Source: Amborella trichopoda
Taxonomy: Eukaryota; Streptophyta; Magnoliopsida; Amborellales; Amborellaceae
Assembly: GCF_000471905.2 (NCBI RefSeq)
Contig: NW_006499751.1
Span: 3,956,548 to 4,020,547, forward strand
DNA: 64,000 nt
Direction: 5' to 3'
In this document: positions 24,801 through 34,290 of the stretch, piece by piece
Layout of the letters: every line of letters starts with the position of its first letter
Position numbering within the stretch: the stretch's first letter is position 1
Made by a program: the position numbers and the translations under genes
The notes under the pieces: generated by a model
What the model saw: the letters and a program-made list of their open reading frames with translations, nothing else
Databases searched by the model: none
What the model was told of the DNA's origin: nothing

Positions 24801-27800
24801 CATTGCTGGTTTATGGCCCTAACTCAAACAACATTAGAAGCATAGTTGTTGGAAACGCCTGGGAACCCGAGTCATTTTAGCAACCAGAATTGCGGATTCG
24901 CTGCCAGCTAAAAGATTCTTATCTTAGGAATCGTTGTCCGTACAATCGGGAATGGCAGGGAATGCGATTTCATGTTTTGACTGAAATAGATCCAAGTTTT
25001 ATGCACATATGGAATCGAGATTCCGTCCTCCTTGGAATCGAGATTCCCATCCCCTTGGAATCGACACTCTAGGAGTCAAGATTCATTAATATGCAAAATC
25101 GAGTTTTCGACATTTATGGAATCAAGTCTCGGATATATGTGGAACAGAGATATGTTGCTGTTTCGAATCGTGATTCTAACATATTTGGAATCAAGTTTCT
25201 GAAGTATATGGATCAAAGATCCCATGCCAGTTTGAGATCGAGATTTGCAATAATATGGACTATGAAATGCATTTGACGACCCCTATCAGGAATCGACATT
25301 TTATTTTTATGGAGAAGGAAACCTTGAGCACATTTTGAGCCTTATCAACTTTAGAACCTATAGTGGATGTCTCTTATTAGAAGGTTTCCGAAATTTTAAA
25401 GTGATTGTGTTGACTATTGAACTTATAGTCATTATATATAAAAGATAAGTGTTTCTAAATTGTGATTTTGACTTCATTATTATAAAGACAAATGTCTACA
25501 TCATGGTTTTACTTTCAATTGTATGTGTTGTATTTATCAATTATATTTTAAATTTAAAGTAAAAGTTATCTAGGGTGGTACAAGTAAAATAATGAAAACT
25601 TGCAACCACTAGAAGCATTTGATGGAAGATTCCTACTCCAATTTCCTTTAGGAAGTGTACAACCATCATAGACATTGGACATTATGTATACTTTGAATTA
25701 GTTTTTTTTTTTTCTTTTTGATACTTTGAATTTATTTAGTTTTGAATCCAGATTCGATATATTTGGGAATGTCTACCTAGTAATGGGTTCAAGTTTCTAA
25801 AGATGTGTTGGATCGAGATTCTAAAATTAAGGAATCAAGTTTCTTTGGTTCTGATAAATGGTTTTCAAAGATGTGTTGAATCGAGATTCTAAAATTAAGG
25901 AATCGAGTTTTCTTGGTTTCGAAAAATGGTTTCTAAAGATATGTGGAATCGAGATTCCAAAATTGAGGAATCGAGTGTCCTTGATTCCAAAATACGGTTT
26001 CTGTGGAGATTCCTTAATGGAGAGATTCCGGTAAATATGATTAGAAATCAACTTTAGGAGGAACTAGACAGGACAACTGCCCCAACCCCATCAACATGGT
26101 GCATCAGTGGTGACTTCAATGTTACACGGTGGTATTTCAAGCGCATTTCCAACCCTCGGATTTCTCAGAGTATGCTAGATTTCTCGAACTTCATCTCTAG
26201 AAATAATCTCATTGACATTGCTCTCCTAGGAGCTGACTTCACTTGGTCAAATCACTCTGCCCCTCCCTTTCCAAATTAGATCCCTACCTCAACAATCCCG
26301 ATTGGGATGCTGCCTTTCTTGATTTGCATCACCGACCCATCCTTGTCAATACCCAGCTGACCCCTTGAGGGTGTACACCCTTTCACTTTGAATTATCGGC
26401 TGAAAGAGGCCAACATTCGCTTCTTGATCCCATCCTGGTGGGACTCCTCCATCTCGGTTAAGGGTTGGGCTAGTTTTTAGCTCTAACGCAAACTTCAATT
26501 ACTCAAGGCCTCCTTCAAAACCTGGAGTCATAAGATCCCATGTAACTTCGGCACCCAAAAAGAGGCCTTGCTGCAGTCCATACATGATTGGGACCTAATT
26601 GAAGAGAGTAGGACCCTCTCCACAGAAGATAGATAAAGGAAGCAATATTCTGGTATTAATGGGCCATGGTCAAATGGCTGAAATTCGGTGATCTAAGCCC
26701 CGCTTTCTTCCACAAGATTGCTAGCTGCCGCAGGCGGGACAACACCATCATCCAAATCAAATTCAGAGAGTTAGTCCTTGATCAACCCTCGCTTGTGGAA
26801 AATGCAATCATAGATTTCTTCAGAAAGCTCTTCACGAACACTTCAGACCTTGGCTGATGATGGGTGATAGTTCTTTTCAACCCATACCTCCTGAGAAAGC
26901 AGCATGGTTAGAGTTACCCTTTACTGAAGAGGGAGTCCTCAAGGCCATTAATGACTTCGGGGAGGACCGCACTAAACAAGAGCCTCCGAGCCTCGAGTCC
27001 CAATGGCTTCCCGGTGGCACTCTTCAAAACCTTATGGGATTCTATTCGACCTGCCCTCGTTGCCATATTCAAGGAGTTCGACGCCAAAGGCGTCATCCAC
27101 AAAGCCATGAATGCTGAATGCCACTTTCTCATCCCTAAAGTCGAAGGGGCAGAGGAACTCAAGGACTTTAGACCAATTAGCCTAATTAATAGCACTGACA
27201 AAATCCTTACTAAGTTCCTTGCTTCTAGACTCAGGGAGGTACTTGGTTGAGTAATTTTCCTACACAAGGGGCATTCGTCAAGGATCTCACCAAATCCATG
27301 ATTGAGCTTTAGTGGCCCACAAGTGCATCTCTTTTATAGCCCACCTATATCGTGGCATTTTTTGTGTATTGGACCCGGCATGTGGGTCGCCTTTCTTGGT
27401 AATTTGTATGACTTTACTTCAATACAAATGTTGACAGTTTCACCCACCAAAAAAAGAAAAGGAAAAGGAGCAATAACTTTATTCATAACCTATTAATTTA
27501 ATACTTGAAAGAAGGAAAATGAAATAAACATAATTGTAGGGCATTTTAGTAAAAGTGCACTTTATTATCTAAAGGGCCTCTATACAGGCAGCCTAGTTGA
27601 TGGGAAGCCTCCCTTATGGAGGCTCATTGTTGGTTATACATGTCAGGGTTATTGCATGACTCGTTTGGGCGCAGAAAAATAAATTTTAGAAAAAGCTTAC
27701 ATATTTTTCTTTTATGATACATCAAACTTCATGCATAAATTATATCTGTAAGGACATTATGCTACCGAGGGAGTAAAATCTGCATTTTCTCCCTCAGAAA

Positions 27801-30445
27801 AATCCCGGTGACCAAATTTTAGGGTCCCATGTAACCTTCTAAATCTAGTGACCAATCTTTAAAGAAAAGAAAATGAATGCACACCAGGATGACTGAAAAA
27901 ATCACGTCCTAGGGTTGAATAAAGTCCATTCAATTTTTGAGAGTCAGATCTTGGTGTTCAAGAACTCCAAGTCCATTTTCATTGCTATTTTTATTTTTTC
28001 CATAATTATTTGGTGATTTGACAGTGCAAATTTCAGATCAGATCCTCCTTCCTTGGTCTTTTGCCCAGGGGAGCAAGTACACTGCCTACTCTTATAGAAG
28101 CACAGTATACTGCTCAAATTATATTGGTGCATGTTTTCTTCTTTTTTAAAAATTTTCACCGTTGTTATTTTCTGGTTTATTTTTATTCTTGTACAGAAAA
28201 TCCTATTCTATTGTGTATTACCTGTCTGCCTTGCTTCATGTACGATTATGATTTCTATGCTTTGCTTTGCTTTTGGTAGCCTTATCGTTCAACCTATCAA
28301 ATACTGTATCTGCTCCACCTTTTGGCTCTTCAATCCTTTCATCACCTCATTTACCAAAAAAATCCTTCCATCTTATCATATGGATCATAATCTCGGGCTT
28401 AACCATGTTGTTTTAAAAACATCTATAACACCGATGTTACTTTGAACAAAAGGCATGTGATTCACATTCACTCTAATAGCTTTAAGCAAGGCATGCCTCT
28501 CTCCTAAGACTTGGTTCTATAATTCTCCTAGGGGCCCCATATATATGGCCTAAGGTTGAACCACAGTAGCATTCCCAAGTACTTTACTGCCATCTGCATG
28601 TTCAAAGTATGAAACCTTCTCCATGGAGCCCCTAAGGAGAAACCTATGACAAATCCTACTTTCTATTGCCTGTCCTGAAAACTAAGCTGCTAAGATAAAA
28701 TCGTGAAAAGAGAGCCAACGGAGGATCTCTTGAGCCCTCGAGCTACAAATGTACTTTTTGGAGTTCAATACTTGTGATACAAGATATTTTTCTGGTGGCT
28801 AGTTTCCATCCCTATTTGTCTCCTCCAAAATCCTCTCCTACAGATCATGTAATGTATCCCTAGCTAAAACATATGTTTTTCATCTCTTTCAATTAGAAAT
28901 GATTGATTTCATATTTGTTATTCATATTGATGTTCTTCATTTATATGAGCAGTGATTAAAAAATTGTCAATTTGGGTGGGGAATCATCTATAACCGTTCT
29001 GGTTCTTGGTTGGAACTGGCTATTCATTAAAGATATTGTCATTAATCGTATACTCTTTTTAATCATAAACTTGAACAACCAAGTTGGCTAAACCAGGTGG
29101 TTATCATAATGTTCAAAAAAATATTGTAATGCTCAAAAAAACTTTTAATGTAATGTTCAAAAGATATTTTTTTCCTCATTTTTGTTTTTGTAATGCTCAA
29201 AAAAATATTTTATCTCTCTCTTGAAAGTTCAAAAATTATTTCGACCCAAAGGGTTCCAACCTTGGATCTTATGTAAACAGTCATAATGTGCTCCTAACTA
29301 TGCTATTCATGCACATAACTAATTCATGCTATATGATACGGATTACACACTTTATATAATATATTTAGTTTTAAACCTTTTTTTCCTCCAAATTTTACAG
29401 GATCCACGATCCGGCAAATTTGGGTTGCCGATTCGAACAATTCAGATTTGGATCGTTGGGTGGACAATCCACCCACCAATCCATTTTTTTAAAATACTAT
29501 TAAGAAAATATTACCATACATGAATCTCTCCAATTGGTTGCACCTGAAATGAAATGCATAACTGTATGATCATGTGACCTTTGATGGAACAACAATGGTA
29601 TCTGATTTCTTTCCCAAAAAGAAAAAGAAATAATGATGTCCTATTACAAAAAATAAGCAGATTATAATAGAACGAAAGGATCATGTTTTTGGGAAGAAAC
29701 TATTGTATGTTAGATTGCTAATCAGATGGAATAAAATTCTAGTGTTTCTTGGACTAAAATCAGTACACCAGACAATGCCACCCTGCCACGGTCCTCTTCA
29801 TGTGGGAGATCACTAGTTTTGCATGGAATGACATTGATATAAGACAATTTTCCATTTTGCGAATCACTAAACGTTTCTTTCTTTCTTGTGTCTTGATTGT
29901 TCTTTGCGTTATTAGTATTTTCATGCTACATTACGGTGTTGCATCTATGAAGCTGTTTGCACAAAGGTTTAGCTGTATCTCTGCGCTAAATCTTCTCCTA
30001 TTAATTCACAGAACCTACTGTAAAGATTGAAGGGCCAAGAGGATATCTGTCTAGAAGTTTAACACTGGAAGAAGCAACGGACACCATATTGTTCTGCAGC
30101 TCAATTGTTCATGGTCTTGCGTATAAGGCTGCCACCATTGCTATGGAAAAGGAGACTAATTCTGTTCCCCTCGAAGGTTCTCGTTCCCAAGTTACTATCC
30201 TTGGTAGATCAGGTCGTGATGTTAAAGTTCCATACAGTGGGATGGTTGGCAGGCGTACACCAAAATCCCACAAGCCCAGATCCCGGCCTATGGAGTCACC
30301 TGATAAATCTCCTTCGACGAAGATGGAATCTGTTGTCAGTTCTCAAGAATCCTTTGGTCATAATGGAACCCATCCAATCCACCACCCCTCTGATAGTGTT
30401 AAACCTCCAAAACTTGAGTCCAAGTGCAATTGCACAGTCATGTAA
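9066..30445 (+). CDS. Ser/Pro/Arg-rich plant protein with C-terminal CaaX-like end (six coding exons)
   Basis: The joined exons are 9066-9279, 9516-9624, 9709-9829, 10028-10807, 11540-13421 and 30012-30445. All introns are GT-AG, and the phases (1, 2, 0, 0, 1) join into one open frame of 1180 codons including stop. The N-terminus starts MPPSP and is followed by a conserved acidic block (DLALFNDM). Next come a [14 protein letters not shown] motif and a [17 protein letters not shown] motif, then a long basic Ser/Pro/Arg low-complexity region, an acidic middle and a conserved C-terminal block. The order of motifs matches, from memory, a plant family of uncharacterised proline/serine-rich proteins that includes Arabidopsis At1g27850. 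No enzymatic domain is visible and the biochemical role is unknown. The protein ends Cys-Thr-Val-Met, a potential prenylation site. The start at 9066 was chosen because MPPSP is the family-like N-terminus and no upstream in-frame ATG remains open. Confidence is high in the exon model and low in function. Confidence 0.9.
10028..10807 (+). CDS. Host gene exon 4: basic Ser/Pro/Arg low-complexity region
   Basis: The exon starts after ACATCAG and opens with [20 protein letters not shown]. It encodes 260 residues rich in Ser, Pro, Arg and Thr, with repeated [13 protein letters not shown] and SSTPTFRR phrases. These are good candidate SP/TP phosphorylation sites and are expected to be disordered. 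It ends at 10807 before GTATGC in phase 0. The ATG at 10028 lies directly at the exon start, so an ORF finder wrongly treats this exon as a gene. Confidence 0.88.
11540..13421 (+). CDS. Host gene exon 5: acidic central region (627 codons)
   Basis: The exon begins after TTCTGCAG with [20 protein letters not shown] and ends at 13421 in phase 1 before GTTTAATG. Past the first 60 residues, composition changes from basic to acidic (many Asp/Glu, for example [19 protein letters not shown]). The region is poorly structured, with no recognised domain. The intron that follows is 16.6 kb long. Its donor lacks the best consensus but restores the frame exactly when joined to exon 6 (the split codon gives Glu, then [11 protein letters not shown]). 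Confidence 0.85.
14800..15330 (-). pseudogene. Decayed protein-like segment on the minus strand (family unknown)
   Basis: Read on the minus strand, 15330 to about 15190 gives a coding-like phrase including [16 protein letters not shown] and [15 protein letters not shown], then a stop. Broken frames continue to about 14800. It may be part of the same element as the LINE fragment just upstream in that direction, but I do not recognise a domain. It is included because its composition is unlike the surrounding AT-rich intron. Confidence 0.3.
15738..16196 (-). pseudogene. LINE reverse-transcriptase C-terminal zinc-binding region (zf-RVT-like), fragment
   Basis: A 152-residue minus-strand ORF contains [20 protein letters not shown], matching the typical H-x3-C-x4-EIW signature of the zinc-binding region at the C-terminus of plant LINE ORF2. 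It is followed by [18 protein letters not shown], the usual W-x-x-W-x-ER motif of the same region. No polymerase core lies upstream, so this is a truncated LINE. It runs antisense to the host gene inside its intron. Confidence 0.7.
16699..17228. mobile_element. GCCTAGGCG-rich miniature element, copy 1
   Basis: The ends are inverted around TGTTAAAAA: the left end reads AATGTTAAAAAAGACAG and the right end GTCAATGTTTTTAACA. Just inside lie repeated GCCTAGGC, GGCGCC and CTAGGGCATATGCC phrases. The interior carries repeats of ACTTGGAGGTCATCTTCTTT. The same interior motif appears in the opposite orientation at 20.4-20.6 kb, so both are copies of one family. No clear target duplication was found. 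hAT-like is an inference from the terminal motif. Confidence 0.62.
18940..19840 (+). pseudogene. LINE 3' end: RNase H domain remnant and poly-A tail
   Basis: About 19030-19100 encodes a W-x-x-W-EE-RRIFQEK segment in broken frames. 19200-19670 encodes an RNase H-like domain: [20 protein letters not shown], then [15 protein letters not shown], stop, FCGLEAS, and [11 protein letters not shown]. The element ends in a poly-A run at about 19822-19840 after a short 3' UTR. The domain is inactive: the Asp expected in LNVDGSS is Gly, and the Glu expected after NNYA is a stop codon. Plus-strand orientation, same as the host gene. Confidence 0.75.
19841..21029. mobile_element. Mutator-like terminal pair interrupted by a second element
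   Basis: About 19880-19945 is the reverse complement of about 20890-20945 (CTCCAAGTTAAAA against TTTTAACTTGGAG; GTCCAAATT against AATTTGGAC). The right end reads on the minus strand GGGTAAAATACATATACCCC, resembling the Mutator-like ends at 1125 and 3050. The matching left terminus is missing: the LINE poly-A tail abuts it. The interior is occupied by the GCCTAGGCG-rich copy at 20042-20790. Confidence 0.58.
20042..20790. mobile_element. GCCTAGGCG-rich miniature element, copy 2 (opposite orientation)
   Basis: The left end AGTGTTAAAAAAT and the right end read on the minus strand (CAATGTCCTAAAAAAT) are inverted. GCCGCCTAGGCG and CCTAGGCGG phrases cluster near the left end. The interior has about three diverged repeats of roughly 110 bp containing AAGAAGAAAAAGAAGA followed by CCTCCAAGTGTTCGATG. 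These are the reverse complement of the interior of copy 1 at 16.9 kb. The flanks AGAGATGGA and AGAGGCGGA are similar but not a secure target duplication. Short ORFs across it are meaningless. Confidence 0.6.
21030..22400. repeat. Intronic segment with a 192-bp-spaced direct duplication
   Basis: TTTAAGCCCTT followed by CACTATGGAGCTAA occurs near 21827 and again near 22019, with related sequence after each copy. A TATA-like CTATATATAGATG lies at about 21600, after which the strand is strongly purine-rich (GAGAGAAAGA, GGGAGGGAAGG). This could be a fragment of an LTR, but no boundaries or coding sequence were recognised. Confidence 0.4.
22420..23130 (+). pseudogene. LINE ORF1 remnant, DUF4283/nucleic-acid-binding-like
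   Basis: An ATG at 22420 opens a Ser/Pro-rich start. Frames around 22620-22840 read [20 protein letters not shown]. After a frameshift, 22880-23130 reads [20 protein letters not shown], then [13 protein letters not shown]. The IPLH-W-x5-FK-IG-ACG pattern is typical of the DUF4283-like domain in plant LINE ORF1 and related zinc-knuckle proteins. Frames are broken. It belongs with the endonuclease and RT pieces downstream as one LINE. Confidence 0.6.
23130..24832 (+). pseudogene. LINE linker (Pro-rich) and start of the endonuclease
   Basis: This C-rich stretch encodes Pro/Ser-rich low complexity in several frames, as in the variable tail of LINE ORF1. Near 24740-24832 the sequence becomes endonuclease-like ([15 protein letters not shown] followed by PNSNNIR). 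The phrase is cut at 24840 by a hAT-like insertion and resumes at 26048. Long ORFs here reflect low TAA/TAG content of C-rich DNA. Confidence 0.5.
24841..26039. mobile_element. hAT-like element (1.2 kb) inserted in the LINE, with palindromic internal repeats
   Basis: The insertion splits the LINE endonuclease frame. It is flanked by ATTAGAAG (24833-24840) and ATTAGAAA (26040-26047), an 8-bp duplication with one mismatch. The ends CATAGTTGTT and, on the minus strand, CATATTTACC are weakly inverted. The interior consists largely of diverged copies of GGAATCGAGATTCC and relatives, at about 24890-25300 and 25745-26035, with an AT-rich middle. No transposase is encoded. hAT assignment rests on the 8-bp duplication and the CATAGTTGTT end. 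Confidence 0.65.
26048..27475 (+). pseudogene. LINE endonuclease and partial reverse transcriptase with 3' end
   Basis: 26090-26290 reads endonuclease-like [11 protein letters not shown], then [20 protein letters not shown] and FTWSNH (SGDFN and FTWSN are conserved in LINE endonucleases). 26951-27250 reads [20 protein letters not shown] and [18 protein letters not shown] with [10 protein letters not shown], the start of a LINE reverse transcriptase. The catalytic F/YADD segment is absent: after GAFVKD the sequence jumps to a 3' UTR-like end and an A-rich tail near 27450-27475. It is an internally deleted LINE on the same strand as the host gene. Confidence 0.75.
27476..30011. other. Intron remainder, AT-rich, no firm gene
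   Basis: Sequence around 28380-28860 reads on the minus strand as broken coding-like text (for example [20 protein letters not shown]) of unknown family. At about 29105-29215 TAATGYTCAAAAAAATATT recurs about four times. The last 200 bp before 30012 are the normal pyrimidine-containing approach to the exon 6 acceptor. Confidence 0.4.
30012..30445 (+). CDS. Host gene exon 6: conserved C-terminal block and CaaX-like end
   Basis: The exon begins after AATTCACAG. It encodes [20 protein letters not shown], then [17 protein letters not shown] and an alpha-helical [10 protein letters not shown] stretch. A basic region ([15 protein letters not shown]) and a Ser-rich tail follow. The protein ends [14 protein letters not shown] before TAA at 30443-30445. 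C-T-V-M has the CaaX form, and a terminal Met usually favours farnesyltransferase. Without this exon the protein would lose its best-conserved segment, so splicing across the giant intron matters. Confidence 0.88.
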
Positions 30446-30770
30446 GGGTCTCTCTCACTCTCTCTTTCTCTCTCTCTCTCTCTCTCAGACAAAAGGGAGT
30501 GAGTGTATGTACTTTTAGAGATTCTATGTCTGCAGGGTGCCATGGAAATGTCCCGCTTGGTTTCTTGCCCTTCCATTTTTATTTGTAACAAACACCACCT
30601 TGTGTTGGTGATGTAATCATGTAAAATTGTGCCTTGTATGCCAGGAGAGGAGTTATGAGTTTGTGGTTGTTATTGTTGATTTAAACATGTGAATAGATTG
30701 ATTGATTCAGAAAGATGTACATCTTATTTGTTTGCCATTGCAGTTTATGCAGTTGTTGGTAGTAGTGAGT
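30446..30770 (+). other. 3' UTR region of the host gene (end approximate)
   Basis: The segment starts right after the TAA stop and holds a CT microsatellite at about 30450-30486. T-rich and G/T-rich sequence typical of plant 3' ends follows (TTGTGTTGGTGATGTAATCATG). No perfect AATAAA was fixed, so the end is a guess. Confidence 0.4.
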
Positions 30771-31289
30771 GTAACGCCCATAAGAGTATACTTGAGACAA
30801 TCGAAAGTTACTCTTCCAAATGAAAACTAAAAACATAAGCTGTTGTTTATGAAACTGGCTTGGGCCCAGTGCATTTACTCAGTTTGAATGCTGGTTAAGT
30901 ATATGCTTTGCATGAATGGGGTCGGGGGGCAGGCGACAAGATAAGGAATGAACTTTATCAAGGGATTTATCAAAATACACTTAAACATACTGACTATTTA
31001 ACGTTTTATCCGTATCTTTTATTTAATTTTAATGCCTATTAAAATACACATGATTTTGACTGGAATAGTAGGAAAGGGTAAAATGTTTAGTAGTTGAGAA
31101 GTAGGGTGTAGTTTATCAATGAGGCTCCACGTGTTTGTTTGATGGGAGACCCCTAGGGCAGCTGACGGTGGGTTTGATTTCTGGCAAGCTTCACAGGGTG
31201 AACCCTTTAACTCCCTTAATGCATTGGGTTTTTACTACTATGAGATAAATGAGGCATCACGATATATGGCAAGTTTGAGCACGAGTGAT

Positions 31290-31650
31290 GCTTTTTTTTT
31301 TTGAACAGTTAACAGTGATTTCTCATTGAGAAGGAATGAAAGGAGGACAATAAGAAAATATATATATATTTTTAACAGTTAATAGTGCTTTCTCATTGAG
31401 AAGGAATGAAAAGTACAACACAACCAAATAAAAGGTAAGAAAGTAGGACAATGAGGAAAAAAAGAACCATAGAAAAAAAGGAAGGGAAGGGAAGGGAAGG
31501 GAAGGGAGGAGGAGAGGGAGGAAAATTGAACGGCTGAAGTCATGTCACCACAATAACTCTTGCCAAAGAAAGAGAACAATAGCATGTGTGCCTTCATTTG
31601 TGCGTAGATGGAAGGGAGGGACACAATGGTGGTATGTGGAAATGCCTAAT
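31290..31650 (-). mobile_element. LINE 3' end fragment, minus strand, with duplicated terminus
   Basis: On the minus strand the sequence reads CTTTTCATTCCTTCTCAATG then AGAAAGCACTATTAACTGTT, followed by an A-rich tail. This is a familiar plant LINE 3' end. A second copy of the same terminus (AACAGTTAACAGTGATTTCT on the plus strand at about 31306) lies about 68 bp away and ends in a poly-A (plus-strand T run, about 31292-31301). The GGGAA repeats at 31480-31510 are part of the 3' UTR. No coding domain remains. Confidence 0.55.
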
Positions 31651-34290
31651 CCATGAGAAAGAATGCTAAAACCATAACCATTATGATAAGGACGATTTAG
31701 TTCGACAAAAAATGGTTTTTATTGAACTCGTTGTTGGGTTTTCATAACCAAAATCCAAACTACACAGACATCCCTGAGATTAATGATCTCATCTAATGTT
31801 TTGTACTTTAATGCTAGTACAGCATGAAATCCTATATGTTATATAAAGGAATGTAAACGGACAAAATTATTCTTGCTCTTTTTTTCATTTCATTTTTAGA
31901 AAAAAAAGAGCAAGTAAAATAATTTTATCGTCAGTGTTTTTATCATTAGAAAGGATAGTATTGATATTTGCACTAAAAGACAAAAAGTAATTTGTCCTAT
32001 TGAAAATGATAAATTTGAAATATAATTAAAAGACAACTATATTTATATTAATACAGTGCCAAGAACCTTCTTTTATAATTGCCCTTGTATTTTAGTGAGA
32101 ATATCAATAAGACCTTTTGGTAATAATAAAAATGCCCTTATTTTTTGAATATTGAATAAATTAGAAGGGCAACTATGGTAATTCTAACAGTTCATACACG
32201 TTTTTAAACGTAACTTATAGGATTTTGTGGGGCGTTAGTCAAAAACAAAACTAGAAACCATGTTCGCGGAATTTGTATGAGCCCAAATTATGCATCCACA
32301 CTCTCTTCATCAATAGTCGACCTAAAAAGATTAAACTTCAACTTACACACCAGATATGATTAAAATGAGTCACTTCCAACAATGAATTTAGATCATCCAT
32401 TTAGTGAATTTCAAGATCTAAGCTATTATGAATTCAAAATCAATTTTTTTTAACATTATTAATCAAATGATAATAATAGTACTAAAAAATTTAGAAAGGA
32501 AAAAGATCCTTCTAAGACTTAGATCTAGGTATATCATTAGAATGGACGATCTGTATTACTTGTGCTACAAACTACTTTCTGGATTATATTTTCAAATTTT
32601 ACTTTTTTTCTTTGTGATCATTCATTAGAATGAAAATAACATATATTTAAAAATTGCGATCAAACAGATAATTCTAAAATAATTTTTTGAAGATTGTCAT
32701 TTTTTATTTATTGGGTTTTGTTATGTATGGATCCTCTAATTATGTATTTTGTCTCTTGTAATGAGCATCACACGTCTTATAAAGGACCTTACTTTGGATT
32801 TCTCTTTATTGTCTCGTTTTTTCACGTAAAATAATGTTTTTATTGACTTTCTTTATAAAACGCTTACTATGGATTCTTTATTAGGGAGTTAGAAAAGGTT
32901 ATGTGGGTCGACTTGTTTGCAAGAGGGATAAACCTTAAAGGTGAATTTCTTAACTAGTTTAGAGTCCGTATTTCTTTTTCTATTGCTGCTTATATGATAT
33001 CATTTTCTCATTGTTGTTTATATGAGTTTTTTTTTAGTTGTTTATATGAGTTTGCCTAATTAGAAACCATTGATACTAACATGCTGTCAAATTGTTCTAA
33101 AGAGGTTGCAATATAAACCCATTAGTTAAGGATTTCATTTTGGAATTGCATATAATCTGGATTATTTGATGTTGGTTTTGTTGCATTTTCAAATGAATTG
33201 TGCTATTGAATGGTTTTTCAAAGGGTTTCATTTTGGTAACAAGTTAGGTGTATTTAGCTTACAAGTTTCATGGTTTTTAGACCTTTCAACCATTAAAATG
33301 TCATCTACTTCTGCAACTAATGAAGGACATCCGCGTCGTACCTATCCTCGTTGCCACCTACCATGTAACACCAGTATATCAAATTCCAAACTAACCCTGG
33401 TGAAGTGTACTTTAGGAGCCTTGTAGTTTTTTTTAGTGGTACGATTATTACATTGAAGGGATGAACTGCAATGCAAACTTGAGGCATCATAGCATAGCAT
33501 AGAGGACTCAATCGTAAGATTCGAAAAACGAGTCATGGTTAATCCAAATCAAATGGTCATTCGAGATTCAATTGTTAATGCTTTACGGCGTGTCCAATAG
33601 TTTCTATTTTTTTCACACGACATTTATTTTTCTATTATTCTTTTTCAAAAGTAAGTGATATGTTTGTCGAATTGGATATGAAAGAATTCAGTGTTTGTGG
33701 TTGTGTAGGTTCATCTTTATTTAGTAGATGCAAGCTTGTATTTACACCACATTTACTTATGGTTTGTTCATTAAGACAATGTTATTTGGGTCATACATTG
33801 GTATCTTTATGTGGCCCATATATAGTCAAGTACTTAGTGAATGGGTTTTGGTATGTTTATGTGTACTAGCGTACTAAGAATGGATGTTGGTATGTTTAGT
33901 AAATGAATACTGGTATGTTTATTGAATGGAGGTTGATATTTGAGTATTAGGTGAATGTAAAATTGTCCACATGTATGATTGCCATCATATTATGATAAAA
34001 TATATTTAATTGTTATTCACCATATAGGAATGAGTTCTGAAAATGTTGGAAGAAATTACCAATGGACAACACCACAAGACGACAGTGGTCAAGCCTGATT
34101 TTTTTTTGCGTGGACGGCGGGAAAAATCCTCTCTCAAACAACCGCAGAGGGTCCGCGCCCATTTTACGTGTGCTCTCCTACGTGCGGATAGGAATTAACA
34201 AAGAGAGAGATTTTACGGCAGAGGTGCGTTTGGGCGCTTACCTTGTCGTTTTGGGGTTCGGGATACACCTGGGTAGTTTGGCCTCTTAGA
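31651..34290. other. AT-rich intergenic region, no gene recognised
   Basis: Short ORFs here match no family I recognise, and base composition is that of non-coding plant DNA. One compact hairpin is listed separately. There is a sharp rise in GC near 34100, before the retrotransposon block. Confidence 0.5.
31867..31924. repeat. Short perfect-stem hairpin
   Basis: ATTATT-C-TTGCTCTTTTTTT is followed, after a loop of about 14 bases, by AAAAAAAAGAGCAA and AAAATAAT. The arms pair with one or two interruptions. It could be the core of a tiny foldback element or just a chance AT-rich inverted repeat. Confidence 0.4.

Larger units (their letters stand above)
13422..30011 (+). other. Giant intron 5 of the host gene (16,590 bp) filled with transposons
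   Basis: The donor is GTTTAA and the acceptor ATTCACAG. The exon phases on both sides fit. The other introns of this gene are 84-732 bp, so this one has been enlarged roughly 20-fold or more. It contains LINE remnants on both strands, two GCCTAGGCG-family miniature elements, a Mutator-like terminal pair and a hAT-like element inside a LINE. The stretch 13422-14800 is AT-rich and shows no gene. Confidence 0.82.

Noticed and set aside
33166..33869. Small plus-strand ORFs possibly a short gene
   Set aside because: AT-rich, no homology recognised, no splice support and no neighbouring regulatory signal.
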